Source: Chrysomallon squamiferum (taxonomy: Eukaryota; Mollusca; Gastropoda; Neomphalida; Peltospiridae). From it: a stretch of DNA of 64,000 bases. Under the pieces are notes generated by a model. It was given only the letters and a program-made list of their open reading frames with translations, was not told the DNA's origin and did no database searches. Positions 1 to 12,838 of the stretch are shown piece by piece. The translations under genes were made by a program, and so were the position numbers. The stretch's first letter is position 1, and each line of letters opens with the position of its first letter. The DNA lies in contig CM022671.1 of assembly GCA_012295275.1 (NCBI GenBank), positions 21,335,322 through 21,399,321 on the forward strand. Reading direction: 5' to 3'.

Positions 1-128
1 TCATAAATTTAAATATATCAATGTTTCTAACATAATAACATTTGCAAACATGTATAAGTAAAATACGAAATTTTCATTGTCATTTTGTCTGAATGTTTAT
101 TTGTTTTTATTATGATTCCTAGGTTTAC

Positions 129-266
129 CTGACGTTTCCTAGCGGTCCGCTGTCCATAGTTAAATTGTCATCTTTGTCGTCTTCTTCTTGTTTAGTCCCG
201 TTTATTTTCACTTCCTTCTCACTCAGGGAACTCATGCGAATGTAGGAGGCTGTCTTTATGTCTTCG
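129..266 (-). CDS. NOS: NOS exon: FMN-domain autoinhibitory insert
   Basis: 138 nt encoding a polar, acidic insert ([17 protein letters not shown], then EEDDKDD) followed by the conserved SGPLGNVR. It corresponds to the autoinhibitory loop of calcium-dependent nNOS and eNOS, which iNOS lacks. IRMSS fits an RxxS kinase site in roughly the place of the regulatory serine of nNOS; equivalence is inferred. The next exon lies beyond the left edge. Confidence 0.9.
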
Positions 267-3200
267 CTGGAAAATAAATGTTAAACATCACTGAAAAATG
301 TACTTAATATAGAAATTAGTGAGACTGAAACACTGAGAAGCAGAGATTTTTGACAGACCTCTTTGTAATTATGGGTCACTAGGTTAAGATTTAAGTTTTG
401 CGACTAAAACTCACATTTCATGTTCTCTTGCATAAACTATTTATTGGTTTCATTTATTCATTCGTTCATTCACTTATTCATTTGTGTTTTCAGTCGTTCG
501 TTTATTACTCTGTAAATATCAGTTTATGTATTCCATAAAAAGTCTACAAGATTTTATTGTACTCACTTATCGGATCCTTCTGAATTTTTCAGTTCAAGTA
601 GAGTTTTTGCAAACGTCTATAATAATAATAATAATAATAATAAATAGCATTTAATACACGAACTAAAAAAGAAAAAAATAGTCTTACAAATCAAAATAAA
701 TACATAAAGCAGGAGATCTTAAATAAAATTGGTATATTTTCATAATAGTGATCTTTCTTCTTCTGTATTTAATACAGAAAAAAATGGAGTTAATGCAAAA
801 ATGGTCAACAAAAACGTGAGTTACAATTATTAGCCAATACTGATGTAAGTGAAACTCTGACTTCAAATATTTCATATAATAATTAAAACTGATTATATAC
901 AGAATGTTAATCTTTATGGTTAAACTGAATATAATTTTTTATTAAGATAAAGTTGTAATATAGCCAAACTGTCCATTTACCGGTGACTTTTAAGCCAAGC
1001 CACTGGGGTTAATTATTATATATCACAGTATCAATAGTTATACATACATATATATATATATACAGTATACCCTCACCTGTTCGCGGTTCCCCATTCGCGG
1101 CCCCGCATATTCGCGGGTTAGGCTCTTAACCCTATCGCATCGTGTGCTGGTATACCAGGCTAGCGTCATAATGTCATAAAAACAAATGCTCGGTAAACCG
1201 GGTTTTTGTAGGTCATAGAAACTTTTCGACCTTTAAGAAACTCATTGAGGAGAAGGGATACAAGCCAGAGCAGGTCTTCAAAATGACTTTACGGTACAGT
1301 AATACAGTATGGGTAACTATGCTATGCGGTGTTACTGTCCTCCTGTACTTACGTTTCTTTCTGATTAAAATATTGTTTCAGTACAAAATTAAAATGTGTT
1401 TACATTATCATTACTACATTAGTGAAATACATAACTGCATGCAATATTACTACATTATTACTGTATTAATGAGTAAGAGTGTCTTTAGAAAGTGTTTGGG
1501 AAGCATTTAGTACCGTATATAATCTCATAATAGACGTTTTAAAACTGCATCCAATATTCGCGGTTTTTCGCTATTCGCGGGGGTGGGGGGTAAAGAACGT
1601 AACCCCCGCGAATAGCGAGGGAATACTGTATATACATATAATTATTAGAACAACACTCTGAAACTATATTTCATACTAAATAAGTAAAAAGTACAAAACA
1701 AAAACATTACTCACCTCTCCATTTTCCGGAGGATCGCCATTTCCAAAAGTACTGCTAATAACCAAAACCAACGCCTCGTGCTCCAGATGTATGACGTCAT
1801 ATTCGTCCATACACATCACCTTTTACGAAAATAACAGAATATGTTAACAATCGATAATAATCTTATTTAAGTATTTTATTATTATTAATGTGTATTGCGT
1901 GATAATGTAACTATACGATGATAAAGGAATCGGCAGTTTCCGTTATAAGTTTTGTTTGACCGTTTACCAGCAAAAATTATTTTACCGTCAACCAGATGGG
2001 GCGTTTGTGCATTGACTTTCTCAAAAACAGTGAACCACAGAGCAAAACCATTGATACAGAAATAGTAGACAACTGTCTAAAATATGTAAACCCTGTGGTT
2101 GTAACGAGAAGATTTGATCTTAAAACCCAGACGTTGTCATGTGACCATTACGACAGTGTTCAAAAGCGGCATAGAAAACAAGTCTCAACAGACCACACTG
2201 AGTTCTCTACCATCAGACTACAGTTTTCTTCATTCACGTCAGATACAATAAGATTGTTTTATAAAACTCAAAACAAAACGTGATATGAAACAATGCATTA
2301 TATCACAGTAACCCACAAAATTATTCTGGTCGAAACAAAAGGTCGTACTGAATAACGCTTTTCTGAAAGCCCCGTTTTTTTTTTTTTTTTTTTTTTTTTT
2401 AAATGTGGTGATCGTTTAAGAATGAATGCAAAATGTGATATGATGAAACGCATTATATTGCATAAAAAACTTTTAAAAATCTTAGAGGAAACAAAAGACC
2501 GTTTTGGATAACAGTTTTATGAAAGCTCTGAGTTTTCTGTTTTAAATGTGATGATCGCTGAAGAATGAATGCTTGTAAAAGTCTGAAATAATTTTTTTTT
2601 AAAGTTAAATAAAAGATGTAACAAAATAAATAGATGCGATCCATCTTAGAGTGTCGAAGCATTACTAAATTCCTATTGCAAAAGTCTAACAGCTAAATAA
2701 ATACAATAAAAATGAATATTAAATTCCTTCTGTTTAATAATCATTAAAATTCTCTTAACTGTCATCAACCTGAATTTTCTACGCAATATTTTAACATTAA
2801 AGTTTTTTTTTTTAAAAAATCAGTATTACAATAACATATAAAATAGTGAATTTCTTTTGCAGCTACCTTAGCATCAAAGGCGTGCTTGAATATTTCACAA
2901 GGTAGTCCTTGCAAACCTCTCCGACTTGCCAGTCTCCGTGGCGTACAGAATGACGCATTTTACTCGTCTTGCGAGAGCTTTTCCCATCAGTTTAGCAGAA
3001 AACTTGACAGCCCTGGGGAGAGAGAAATAAAACAAGTTTAAATATTATTACGTAATAAACACCAAGCAAAACAGACATTTAAATTCGTAAATTATGACAG
3101 TGAAGTTATTGTTGTAGTTTATGGTTTCGGAATCAAAATCTTTAAAAAAAAAAAATAATAATAAATAAAAAAAGATTATGTTAATTTCAGAATTTAAAAG

Positions 3201-3592
3201 TGTTAAAATAATGACTATACATATAAACACGCATGCACGCACACATATAAATTTTAATTTCAAACATTATTGATTGTTAATAATAACCTTTCAGCAAAAA
3301 ATAAAAAATATATAAAAATATAAAAAATATAAAATTATAATAATGAAGTTTTAAAAACCTGGCCAATTCTTTGAATCCAAATTTTCTTTTCGGTCTGTCG
3401 ATGGATTTTGTTCTTTCTCTGTCTCTCTTCCAAACGTGTGACCGCCATGCGTCTTCCTAATTAAGTCATCAGAAATTACATTACGTAAAATTCTATAAAT
3501 ATATCACCAAGTTAAGTACATTTTTAAATATTAAAATATACCGTTATGTTCACGAAATATAATACATACGTGTGTGTATAGGTTTATATATT

Positions 3593-3624
<32 letters not shown>

Positions 3625-5545
3625 TATACATTTATTTCGCGAATAAAAAATTATAAATATCAATATATATTATCATTTTATTACTGTTATTGCTGTCCTT
3701 TTTTTATTATTACTGCTGTTGTTTCTGATTTTTATTTTTATTTTGTATCACTTGTTTATCTAGCTGGGAGTTATTTTTAAAAAAAAGACGTTTTTAAAAA
3801 AATGACCAATAAGGTCGCTGAAATATGTTTCCAGGACACACACACATAAAATAACTGGTTGGAAAAGCGGCATACTTGATATTCGTACGAAGGTTTCAGC
3901 TTGTACATGAGCATTTCCTGGTGAAAGACTTGTGTAAGACTCCCGCTGATTGGTGGAACGACCCACACCCAGTCTGCTGGACACCCACCGCGCAGGCGCT
4001 GTTCATTTTCCAGGTGTTTGATGAACGAATCAGACGCGGCGTGGTGGTCTGTAATACTCACTCCTGCTGTCTGCAAGTAATAAATCAATAAATCAGCAAA
4101 TCAATCAATCAATAAATAAGCAAATCAATCAATCAATAAATAAGCAGTAAATAAATAAATAAATAAATACGTACATAATTTTTACTTACAATAGAGACAT
4201 AGACTGTTTAAATTTCACACGTCAAAATAACACCTCCAGCCTTAAATAATTCAGACGGTTATTTTTAGTTTTTAGTGTTAACTAATACATCAACATTGCA
4301 TCACCCAGCTATTAAAAACACACAAACAATATTCTCCACGGTTATTCTCTCCCTAAACTTAGATCGTAATGTTTCCTGGTATATACTTTTACCGTGTCGT
4401 GAATATAGATGTAACACGAAGATAACTCGTAAAATATTTTCTCAGCTTACTCAGGTACATTTCTGAATTATAAAAGACACTCTAACGAAGGGGAATCATA
4501 TAGCATATAGTGAGAAAACCATCACAGAAATAAAGCAAGGGTTTAACAAAATGGGATCGTTCAGTTGTTATATTTTAAAGATTTTGGCTGATGGCGTAAA
4601 AGATTAAAATATTCTAGAATGTCAGGGGAAAAAAAGATGTAAGTTTATTTATTGTCTGTATTTTTAGAATGAAAATGAAACGAAATATACCAGGAAACTG
4701 TAAATAAAAGTAATAAGAACCAAAACCCTCTCTGTCAACTTTAGAAATATTGAGGAAAAGATCAAATGAAACATTTGGAGAACCCACTATTAATAAAGAC
4801 AATAATTTATATAAATCAGACATAAATACAGACTGCACATACGATTTATATATAAATATAAATAGTGCTTACTTACATATATTCTATTTGCCTATACAAA
4901 ATTTATATAATAATAATAATAATAATCATAATAATAATAAAAACAAAGTATCAACAAACCTGATAGCTGTACAACACAGCAATGTTCACTTCTACGCATG
5001 CTCGGTCACGCCATAGCGATGATGTCTTCCGGGTATCGAGTCCCATTTTCTTGGCTACAGTCTGTTAAAAACATAAATTGCAAGGTATGTGCTGTGGTGT
5101 CATTAACCTTTCAGTCATTCAGTCACGTAGTAAGTTTCGTTGATTATGTGTTTTATCTTTATGTGCCAAGTATTATTTGGGTACAGGTTAATGCAAATTA
5201 TAAATTTCTGTGAAATATGTAGAATTATCTTACAAACATAACAATATATGTTTTATAGCAGTGAAAAGTTTCGCTATATAGGTACATATATACATAAATG
5301 ACTATATCAATTGTTAAAGAGAGAGAGAGAGAGAGATATATAGAGATATATATATATAGACAGACAGACAGACAGAGAGAGAGAGAGAGACAGAGAGAGA
5401 GAGACATATATATATATATATATATATATACATACAAACACACTCTCTCTACATACATACATATATATATATATATATCACATACATACATACACATATA
5501 TACATAGACATACATAAATAGACACATCGATTCATATATACATAC

Positions 5546-5635
<90 letters not shown>

Positions 5636-6282
5636 CACTAACAAATACAGAGAAATATATAGAATAACACACATATATATACACATACATATATGCCTGA
5701 ACATTATTATACACAACATATACTTAGGTAACTATTTACAGGTTCGAATTTGCTGAAAATAAACAACCCCAGTGTACTCAGTGAAGTATCGTCATGCGCG
5801 AAATAACAATATTCTAATCACAGACCACATCTATTTATTCCTCAAGTTTACCGTCCACGAGGGAAATGACCATTCTTAATTGATAATGATTGATCTTCCG
5901 ACGCTCCAGATGGTGTTCATTCAAATACCTCTTAGTCTGAGAAAGTTTGGGTTCTTGTTATGCAAGAATAATAACGTGGTACACTAACTTTGGAGAATTT
6001 ATTTTCGCAAAATCCGTGGGTAATGTCCTTTATGAATTTGGACAATGTTATTTTTTTTTTTTTTATAATTAAATAAAAAAAAACGAAAAAGAAAAAATGT
6101 TTATGATATTTGATTTATGTCTGAAGATATATGTTCATTCTGTGACTCTTTTTTTTTTTTTTTTTAAATTTATTGTTGTTATTGTTGTGGGTGCTGCAAG
6201 TAAATAAGTATTTAGAGTGCAGATAGACTCAGTAACTATGAACATCTAGAAAGTGCGTGAGAGAGCGAGAGGGGGAGGAAAA

Positions 6283-6315
<33 letters not shown>

Positions 6316-7348
6316 GATAGAGACAGAGAGAGAGAGAGATCGAAACGAGAGAGTAGGAGAGAGTATGGGAGAAAGGCAAAGAGAGACAGACAGATATAAA
6401 AGACAAAAACAGATAGACAGTCAGAGAGAGAAAAGGAGAGAGAGAGACTGAGATTTCAGGTACCTCTGTAACATTGTATCGAGTGACGTCACAGAAATCT
6501 CTCGCAGCTATCTCTGTGCCCATGTACCATCCGTTGAAAGGACTGGCTGGAAACTCGATACCTCCACAGTCGAACACCATCCCAGACACTGCGGGCAGAG
6601 CGTACCATTTGTACCCCAACTCAACAAACCAGGGGTATCTGTTAAACAAACAACATATAACAGTAAATATATAATAATAATAATGTTCAGTAAGTAAGTA
6701 AATGAAAATGAAAAAATATATATATATAAATAAATAAACATTTAACATTAAGCAAAACGATAAATTCTAACAAAGTAGATATACTAAGCATATTCAACGC
6801 TTTTTAGCTTTCCCCTTTGATGTAGTGTGATTTGTCCAGTTTATACATAATTCATCTACAAACACAACCATTTATACTACTAATAAAGAAGGATTTCATT
6901 TTGATATCACATCACATATAAAAGGACAATTAAAACTGTCAATACAAAAATATACCGAAATTTCGCCCAGCAAAAACATTCACTGCTTCATCCATCTACA
7001 AGTTCTGGATTTCCATTTCATATACATGCGTTCTTAATTACACGCACAAACAATTACGCACGAACTGATAAAAAACACAATACACATTTAAACAGTGAAC
7101 GTTTAAAATGGACACGAGATACAAACTGACAGACAGAACGACAGACAGACAGTGTTACAGTGTAAAAATCGATTTACTTGGGGTGTTTGATGGCAACTTC
7201 TAGAATGAGTTCTGGTGGGATTTCAAACATCTCTGGGTCGTGGCCTCCTGCAGACAGCACCAGCGGTAAAATATCAAACATTCCTCCCTTGGGCTTCCAT
7301 CCCAGTTTTATACAGATCTGAGGAGTTAATATAAAAATAATAATAATA

Positions 7349-7388
<40 letters not shown>

Positions 7389-7585
7389 GTAGTAGTAGTA
7401 AGTAGTAGTAGTAGTAGTAGTAGTAATAATAATAATAATAATAAATATATTCATGAATACTTGGCATATTCAGTAAAGCTTCTTTTTGTTCCAAAAGTCT
7501 TAAAATTTGAAGATTATTATAATGTAAATTTTATCTACCTATCTATCTATCTATCTATCTGTATGTATGTATGTATGTGTATGTG

Positions 7586-7633
<48 letters not shown>

Positions 7634-10600
7634 TACATATACATATACATATACACACATCAACTTCGATAACTGTAAAGTTTAATGTTAATATATAAAA
7701 CAGAGTTAACGTTTATAACTTAAGAGTGAAGGGTCAAAGGTTCAAATCTTCTTAATGCCCACGTGTGTACTTTTCTCTTTCCAACTTAATTTCCATGACT
7801 GGTCTAATAAAAGCCATTATATATATTTATATATTTATTTCATACATATAAAAACAATTTTTTCCTCGTTATCGGAAGATGCACACACAAAAGACTTCTG
7901 GCTTCTGTATATTTCCTCTGACGCCTTAATAATCGTTAATAATATTTGTGTTGTGATGTCGCTGCATAAATATCCATTCATTCAAACTTATAAATATTAT
8001 ATAAGCACGAATGCTCGATGAAGTCAAATGTTGTCTTTATAAGAAATTACCCATCCTGATTATTGTCTCGTTAATGTGGTAGCGTGGTTGTATCAAACAA
8101 AAATACAAAAATAAGTAAACAGAATACTGCAGTTTAAAGATTTTCAAAACTTCGCGTTGTTGTGTGTGTTTTTTTTTTAAAGTTTTATAACTAGTAGATT
8201 GGAACGGAAATAACTATTGAAACATTCACATTAATGATTAAGCTGACAATTTGCTGCGAAACAAAATAATATCAATCATTGAATTAAAAACAAATCAATG
8301 AAATACAAAAATTGAATCATTCAGTTGTAACAGAACATGAAAAAAATGGTGTTTCTACAAAACGAAATTCATCGTATCACTGAATTAACATACAAAAGAA
8401 AACGTTGAATCCTCAGTTTATTGAACTAATAAAAATATATGTAACAAAGCATTAAACGCACCATTAACAATCCGGATACTATTAATGCCTTAATGTATAG
8501 CTGCATTAGAAAGACCTCGGCCGTATCCTTCACGGTTAAAAGCATTTAAAAACGAAATTAAAATCTTATTGTAATTGTATATTATTAGAAGATGAAAATA
8601 ACATCTTCCATTTATTATAACAGATATTTATAAAATGTTGTGTGTGTGCGTGTTTTAATGTGTGCGATGTGTTCTTGCATGTCTGCATGAGCACCTATGA
8701 GCAAGTTTGCATGAATTTATTATTATTGTCCATTTAAGAATCCTTTTTATGACTGAGTGACGCATATTTCTTATTCATTCCCATTATAAATTTAATTCTT
8801 ATATACAGCAACAGTTTTTTTTATTTATATATATATATAAAGATATTAACAACTAACCAGGCATGGGTAAAATTTTATTACTTTGAATATATGTTTCTAT
8901 TGTATTTCTATTTCTACATATAAATATTTGAATATATGTTTCTATTTCTACACATAAATACATGGATGCTTTGCAAATATGAATCTAAACTGAAACTGTA
9001 TCCATCTCTCAGACTTTCAGCTCGCTAACACCAAAGCAGTGAGTTATCTATCCACAGTAATAATTAACAGTGATAGTTGACGCGTGTGTTACCTCCGTGA
9101 ATTCACAGTTGGCTGGGTCGCCAATGACTGAACCATCAGGCTGGCGGTATCCTGCGTAGCGAATCAGCTGAGCGTTCCACACTCTGTAGTCTTTCTTAGG
9201 ATCAGTTCTCTGGGGAAAGATCGTGATAGACGACCTGAAACACATAGAAACATTCATATATATATATATAATCATTTGTTGATATTATTTTTACTATTTG
9301 TGTCATGTATTTTTAGATTATGTATTTTTTTTATTACTATTATTTTAATTTATAATATTTTATTTATTTATTTATTTTAATTTTATACATACATTTTATT
9401 TATTTATTTATTTATATTTATATATATATACATATATATATACATATATTCTCTTTTTGGTGATAATTCTGTTAATGCTGCTATAAGTACTACTCAGCTA
9501 ATAAAACTACTAAAATGAATATTACACAGCTACAACAGCTGTCACTAGTACTACTACTACATCTACATCTGCTGTAATTACTGCTTACGCTTCTGTCAGA
9601 AGGGCCTACTACTACTACTATTGGTAGTGATGCTGATGACATTTAGGATGGAGCAACATTATTAGGACTATCACAATTTTTTGTCGACGATGTTGTTGTA
9701 GCAGTAGTAGTAATTGTTGTTGTAGAAATAGTGATATAGTAACTGCTGTTGCAGTTGTAGATTCTTTTACAATTAGCAGCAGTAGTAGCTGTGGTAGTTG
9801 TGGTAGTGCTGGTGATGGTGATGGTGGTAGTGGCAGTAGTAACACTAGTAGTAGTAGTAGCAGCATGGTAATAGTTGCAGTAGTAGTAGCAGTAGTTGTA
9901 GTAGTATTGTAGTTGTAGCAGCAGAAGCATGGTAGTAGTTGTGGTAGTGGTGGTAGTAGTTTAGGTAGTGGTAATAGTAGTAGTAGTAGTAATAGTAACA
10001 ACAGATTGTAATACGTAGATATTTTAACTGTTATTGTTATATTTCATTTAATTTAATTTAATTTATGTATGCATTCACTCATCATTAATTCTTCCACTTA
10101 CTTACTTTCTGATGTATTTATTTATTTATTTATTTATTTATTTATCTGTCTATCTGTGTATTTATTTATTGGCAAGTGGAATGGAATGCTGACAACGTTA
10201 TCATTCATTTACCTATCAGCTTTTTCTTCTTTGTTTTTTCTTATTCATTTACTCTCTTTTACTACAATTTTCATAAATATTGTGAACTGTCTTTTAATTA
10301 AACAAGCTATTAAAATAATCGTCTAACATGTAAACAGATTTCGACATTTGAAATCCATACGGGTTATCCTATATCTGTTTACCGCACAATCACAGTTTGC
10401 ATCGTTTTATATTAGTGTAATTTTGTAACGTTTTATATGCTTAGGTTGTTCACCGGTTAAACAAAATATAAACCAAAGTGTCATTTTCCAGTTGTGTCTG
10501 TATTTCTCCATATAATATAATGTAATGTAATATAATATATATGTAGTATAATATAATATATCTGACTAACAGATACATCGACTAAGCAGTAATCAAAGAC

Positions 10601-12790
10601 TTAAAATAAAAGTAATTTTCTACAGCACATCCATTACCTTAGGTTTCCTTTATTTGTTCCATATTTAATATGATTGCAGATCGCTTCAAACATTCCCCTG
10701 GCTGTAGTTATATGGCGAGCATCAAAGACCTTGAATGACATAAAAAGAAAAACACGTAGTTAAGTGCATTGTTTGTAGATATCATGATACACATCGTACG
10801 GCGATCAGTAAGAACAAAGTCTAAGATATTCTATTCTCTCTGATGACAATACTGAAAGCATCATAATCCACTAGAATGCAAGAATAGTCAAACGAAAGGA
10901 TTAGATGAAGTAGACAAAAAAAAAGTAGTCACTGTAATGAAAGAAATGAAAAATACTACGTTTAGTGGGTTTATCCAGAAAATATTCTTTGTTGAGTTTT
11001 TTTAAGACTTTTGCTGTTTTGTTTGGCATTCGTTGTTGTGTTGTTGTGTTTTGGTTAGATTATAAGAGTCTTAATAGTAGTAGTAGTAGTAATAATAGTA
11101 ATATCAGTAATAGTAGTAGTAGTAGTAGTAATAGTAATAGTAGAAATAGTAGCAGTAGTAATAGTGTTGATGGTATGGCAGCAAGAGATTTATATGTTCA
11201 TAGATTCAGAAATTCTTAATTTATGACACCATTGAAATAATTGTTAGTATTGACAGATTATTAATTTAATCATGAAATCTAAAATCATTTAATAGTTCTG
11301 TTGGCAAAGTTATATAAATTACCAGCCTGAAATGATTTACTTTTGTTAATAAATGCTTAACAAACCAGTGAACCAAATATCAGTTAAATATTATTTTAGT
11401 AACCTGTAATTTTGACCACTGGATTCGCCCAATGCATCTTGGTGCGTTTCTCCAGGCTGTTTTGGCACCAAAGGTCAACTCGCTCGTTGTGAGGTCATAT
11501 GTACCAGTGGACTCGATTGATGCCAGCACTTCTTCCATTCGCTTCTGATGTGCGGGTGTGTTTAACCTAAATTATGTATTTGATCAAATATTCGTTAGGA
11601 ACTTCGTTAGGAAATGGTTTCTAACTCATGTGGTATTTTGCAATATTGCTTTTTTGCCTGAATCATATCTTTAAAACAGAGGAGCAAGAGTGGGGGGAAG
11701 ACATAAAAAGAAAAAGAAAGAGAGTAAGAAAGAAACATGGAATGAAGGCGAGAGGAGAAGTGATAGACAGACACTTAGATTTTCCGGTATAATCAGACGT
11801 AAACGCAGACATACCCATATACGTATCCTCACAGATAAAGATATTCATAGTACATTATTATATATGTATATCAGTGTATATATATATATATATATATACA
11901 CATCAGAGAAAAAGATAAAAAAAAAAACATAAAGGAAAGATTAAATTGAATTAATAATTATTTATTTATCTGACTTTAAATTAAGCTGCAGGTCGACGTC
12001 TACCTTTTGATTGACTGGTAGTACTGGTCTATGAAATCTTTTGCATCAACTATGACTTCCTCTTTCGGTCGTGGCATACCAGGCGGGCGTTTTGTCATGT
12101 GCGCCATGATGGAGCCCATGCACCTCTCTGGCGTGCACGGAACCTCCTGTAATAGAATGCAGAAATGTTATTAGTTATTCATTCATCTAATGTACAAAGA
12201 TCCAGTGTCAAACGTAGACATAGGCATTCACACACAATGCACCGACCGGCTTAAGATTAGATGTCTATTTTTTGTTAATCTAAAAAAAAAAAAACATTGT
12301 GTCGAACCTTTATAAACACAGCAAACCTATTATGTCCGTTGAAATCAATGGCTTTGTGTATTAGAAACAAAGCCAAAAATGCTGCGTAATGCATTGTTCT
12401 AACGAAGCCATTGTCAGTGTGTAATGAATTTGCTAAAATCATAAAATGATGTTCGTTTACAAATTAATTATTCATGAAAAAAAAAAATACCATTAATTTT
12501 TATAACTTTAGATCGAATTAAAAACATATTTCAGAATGCCATCATAAAATAATGATGCTATGAAAACAACAGTCACAAAAAAACCAAACAAAAATACAAA
12601 ACAACGTTGTTAAAACTATGGTACCTTAATTCAAGTGTTCTCACTCAGAAGCCGTATAGTCATGTATATAATGATTTTATATTTTGCATCGTTTTGAAAA
12701 TAAATATTCAAATTATTAACAACAACAACAACAATAATAATAAACATAATAATAATAATAACAAACATAATAATAATAATAATAACAAAC

Positions 12791-12838
<48 letters not shown>

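Noticed and set aside
5743-5752. tRNA B-box-like GGTTCGAATT
   Set aside because: No A box or acceptor and anticodon stems at proper spacing; an isolated match.
7738-7752. B-box-like GGTTCAAATC, possible SINE
   Set aside because: No A box upstream and no A-rich tail or target duplication.
9618-10001. Leu-rich open frame of about 127 codons
   Set aside because: Translation of degenerate TAG/TTG triplets; no other frame constraint.
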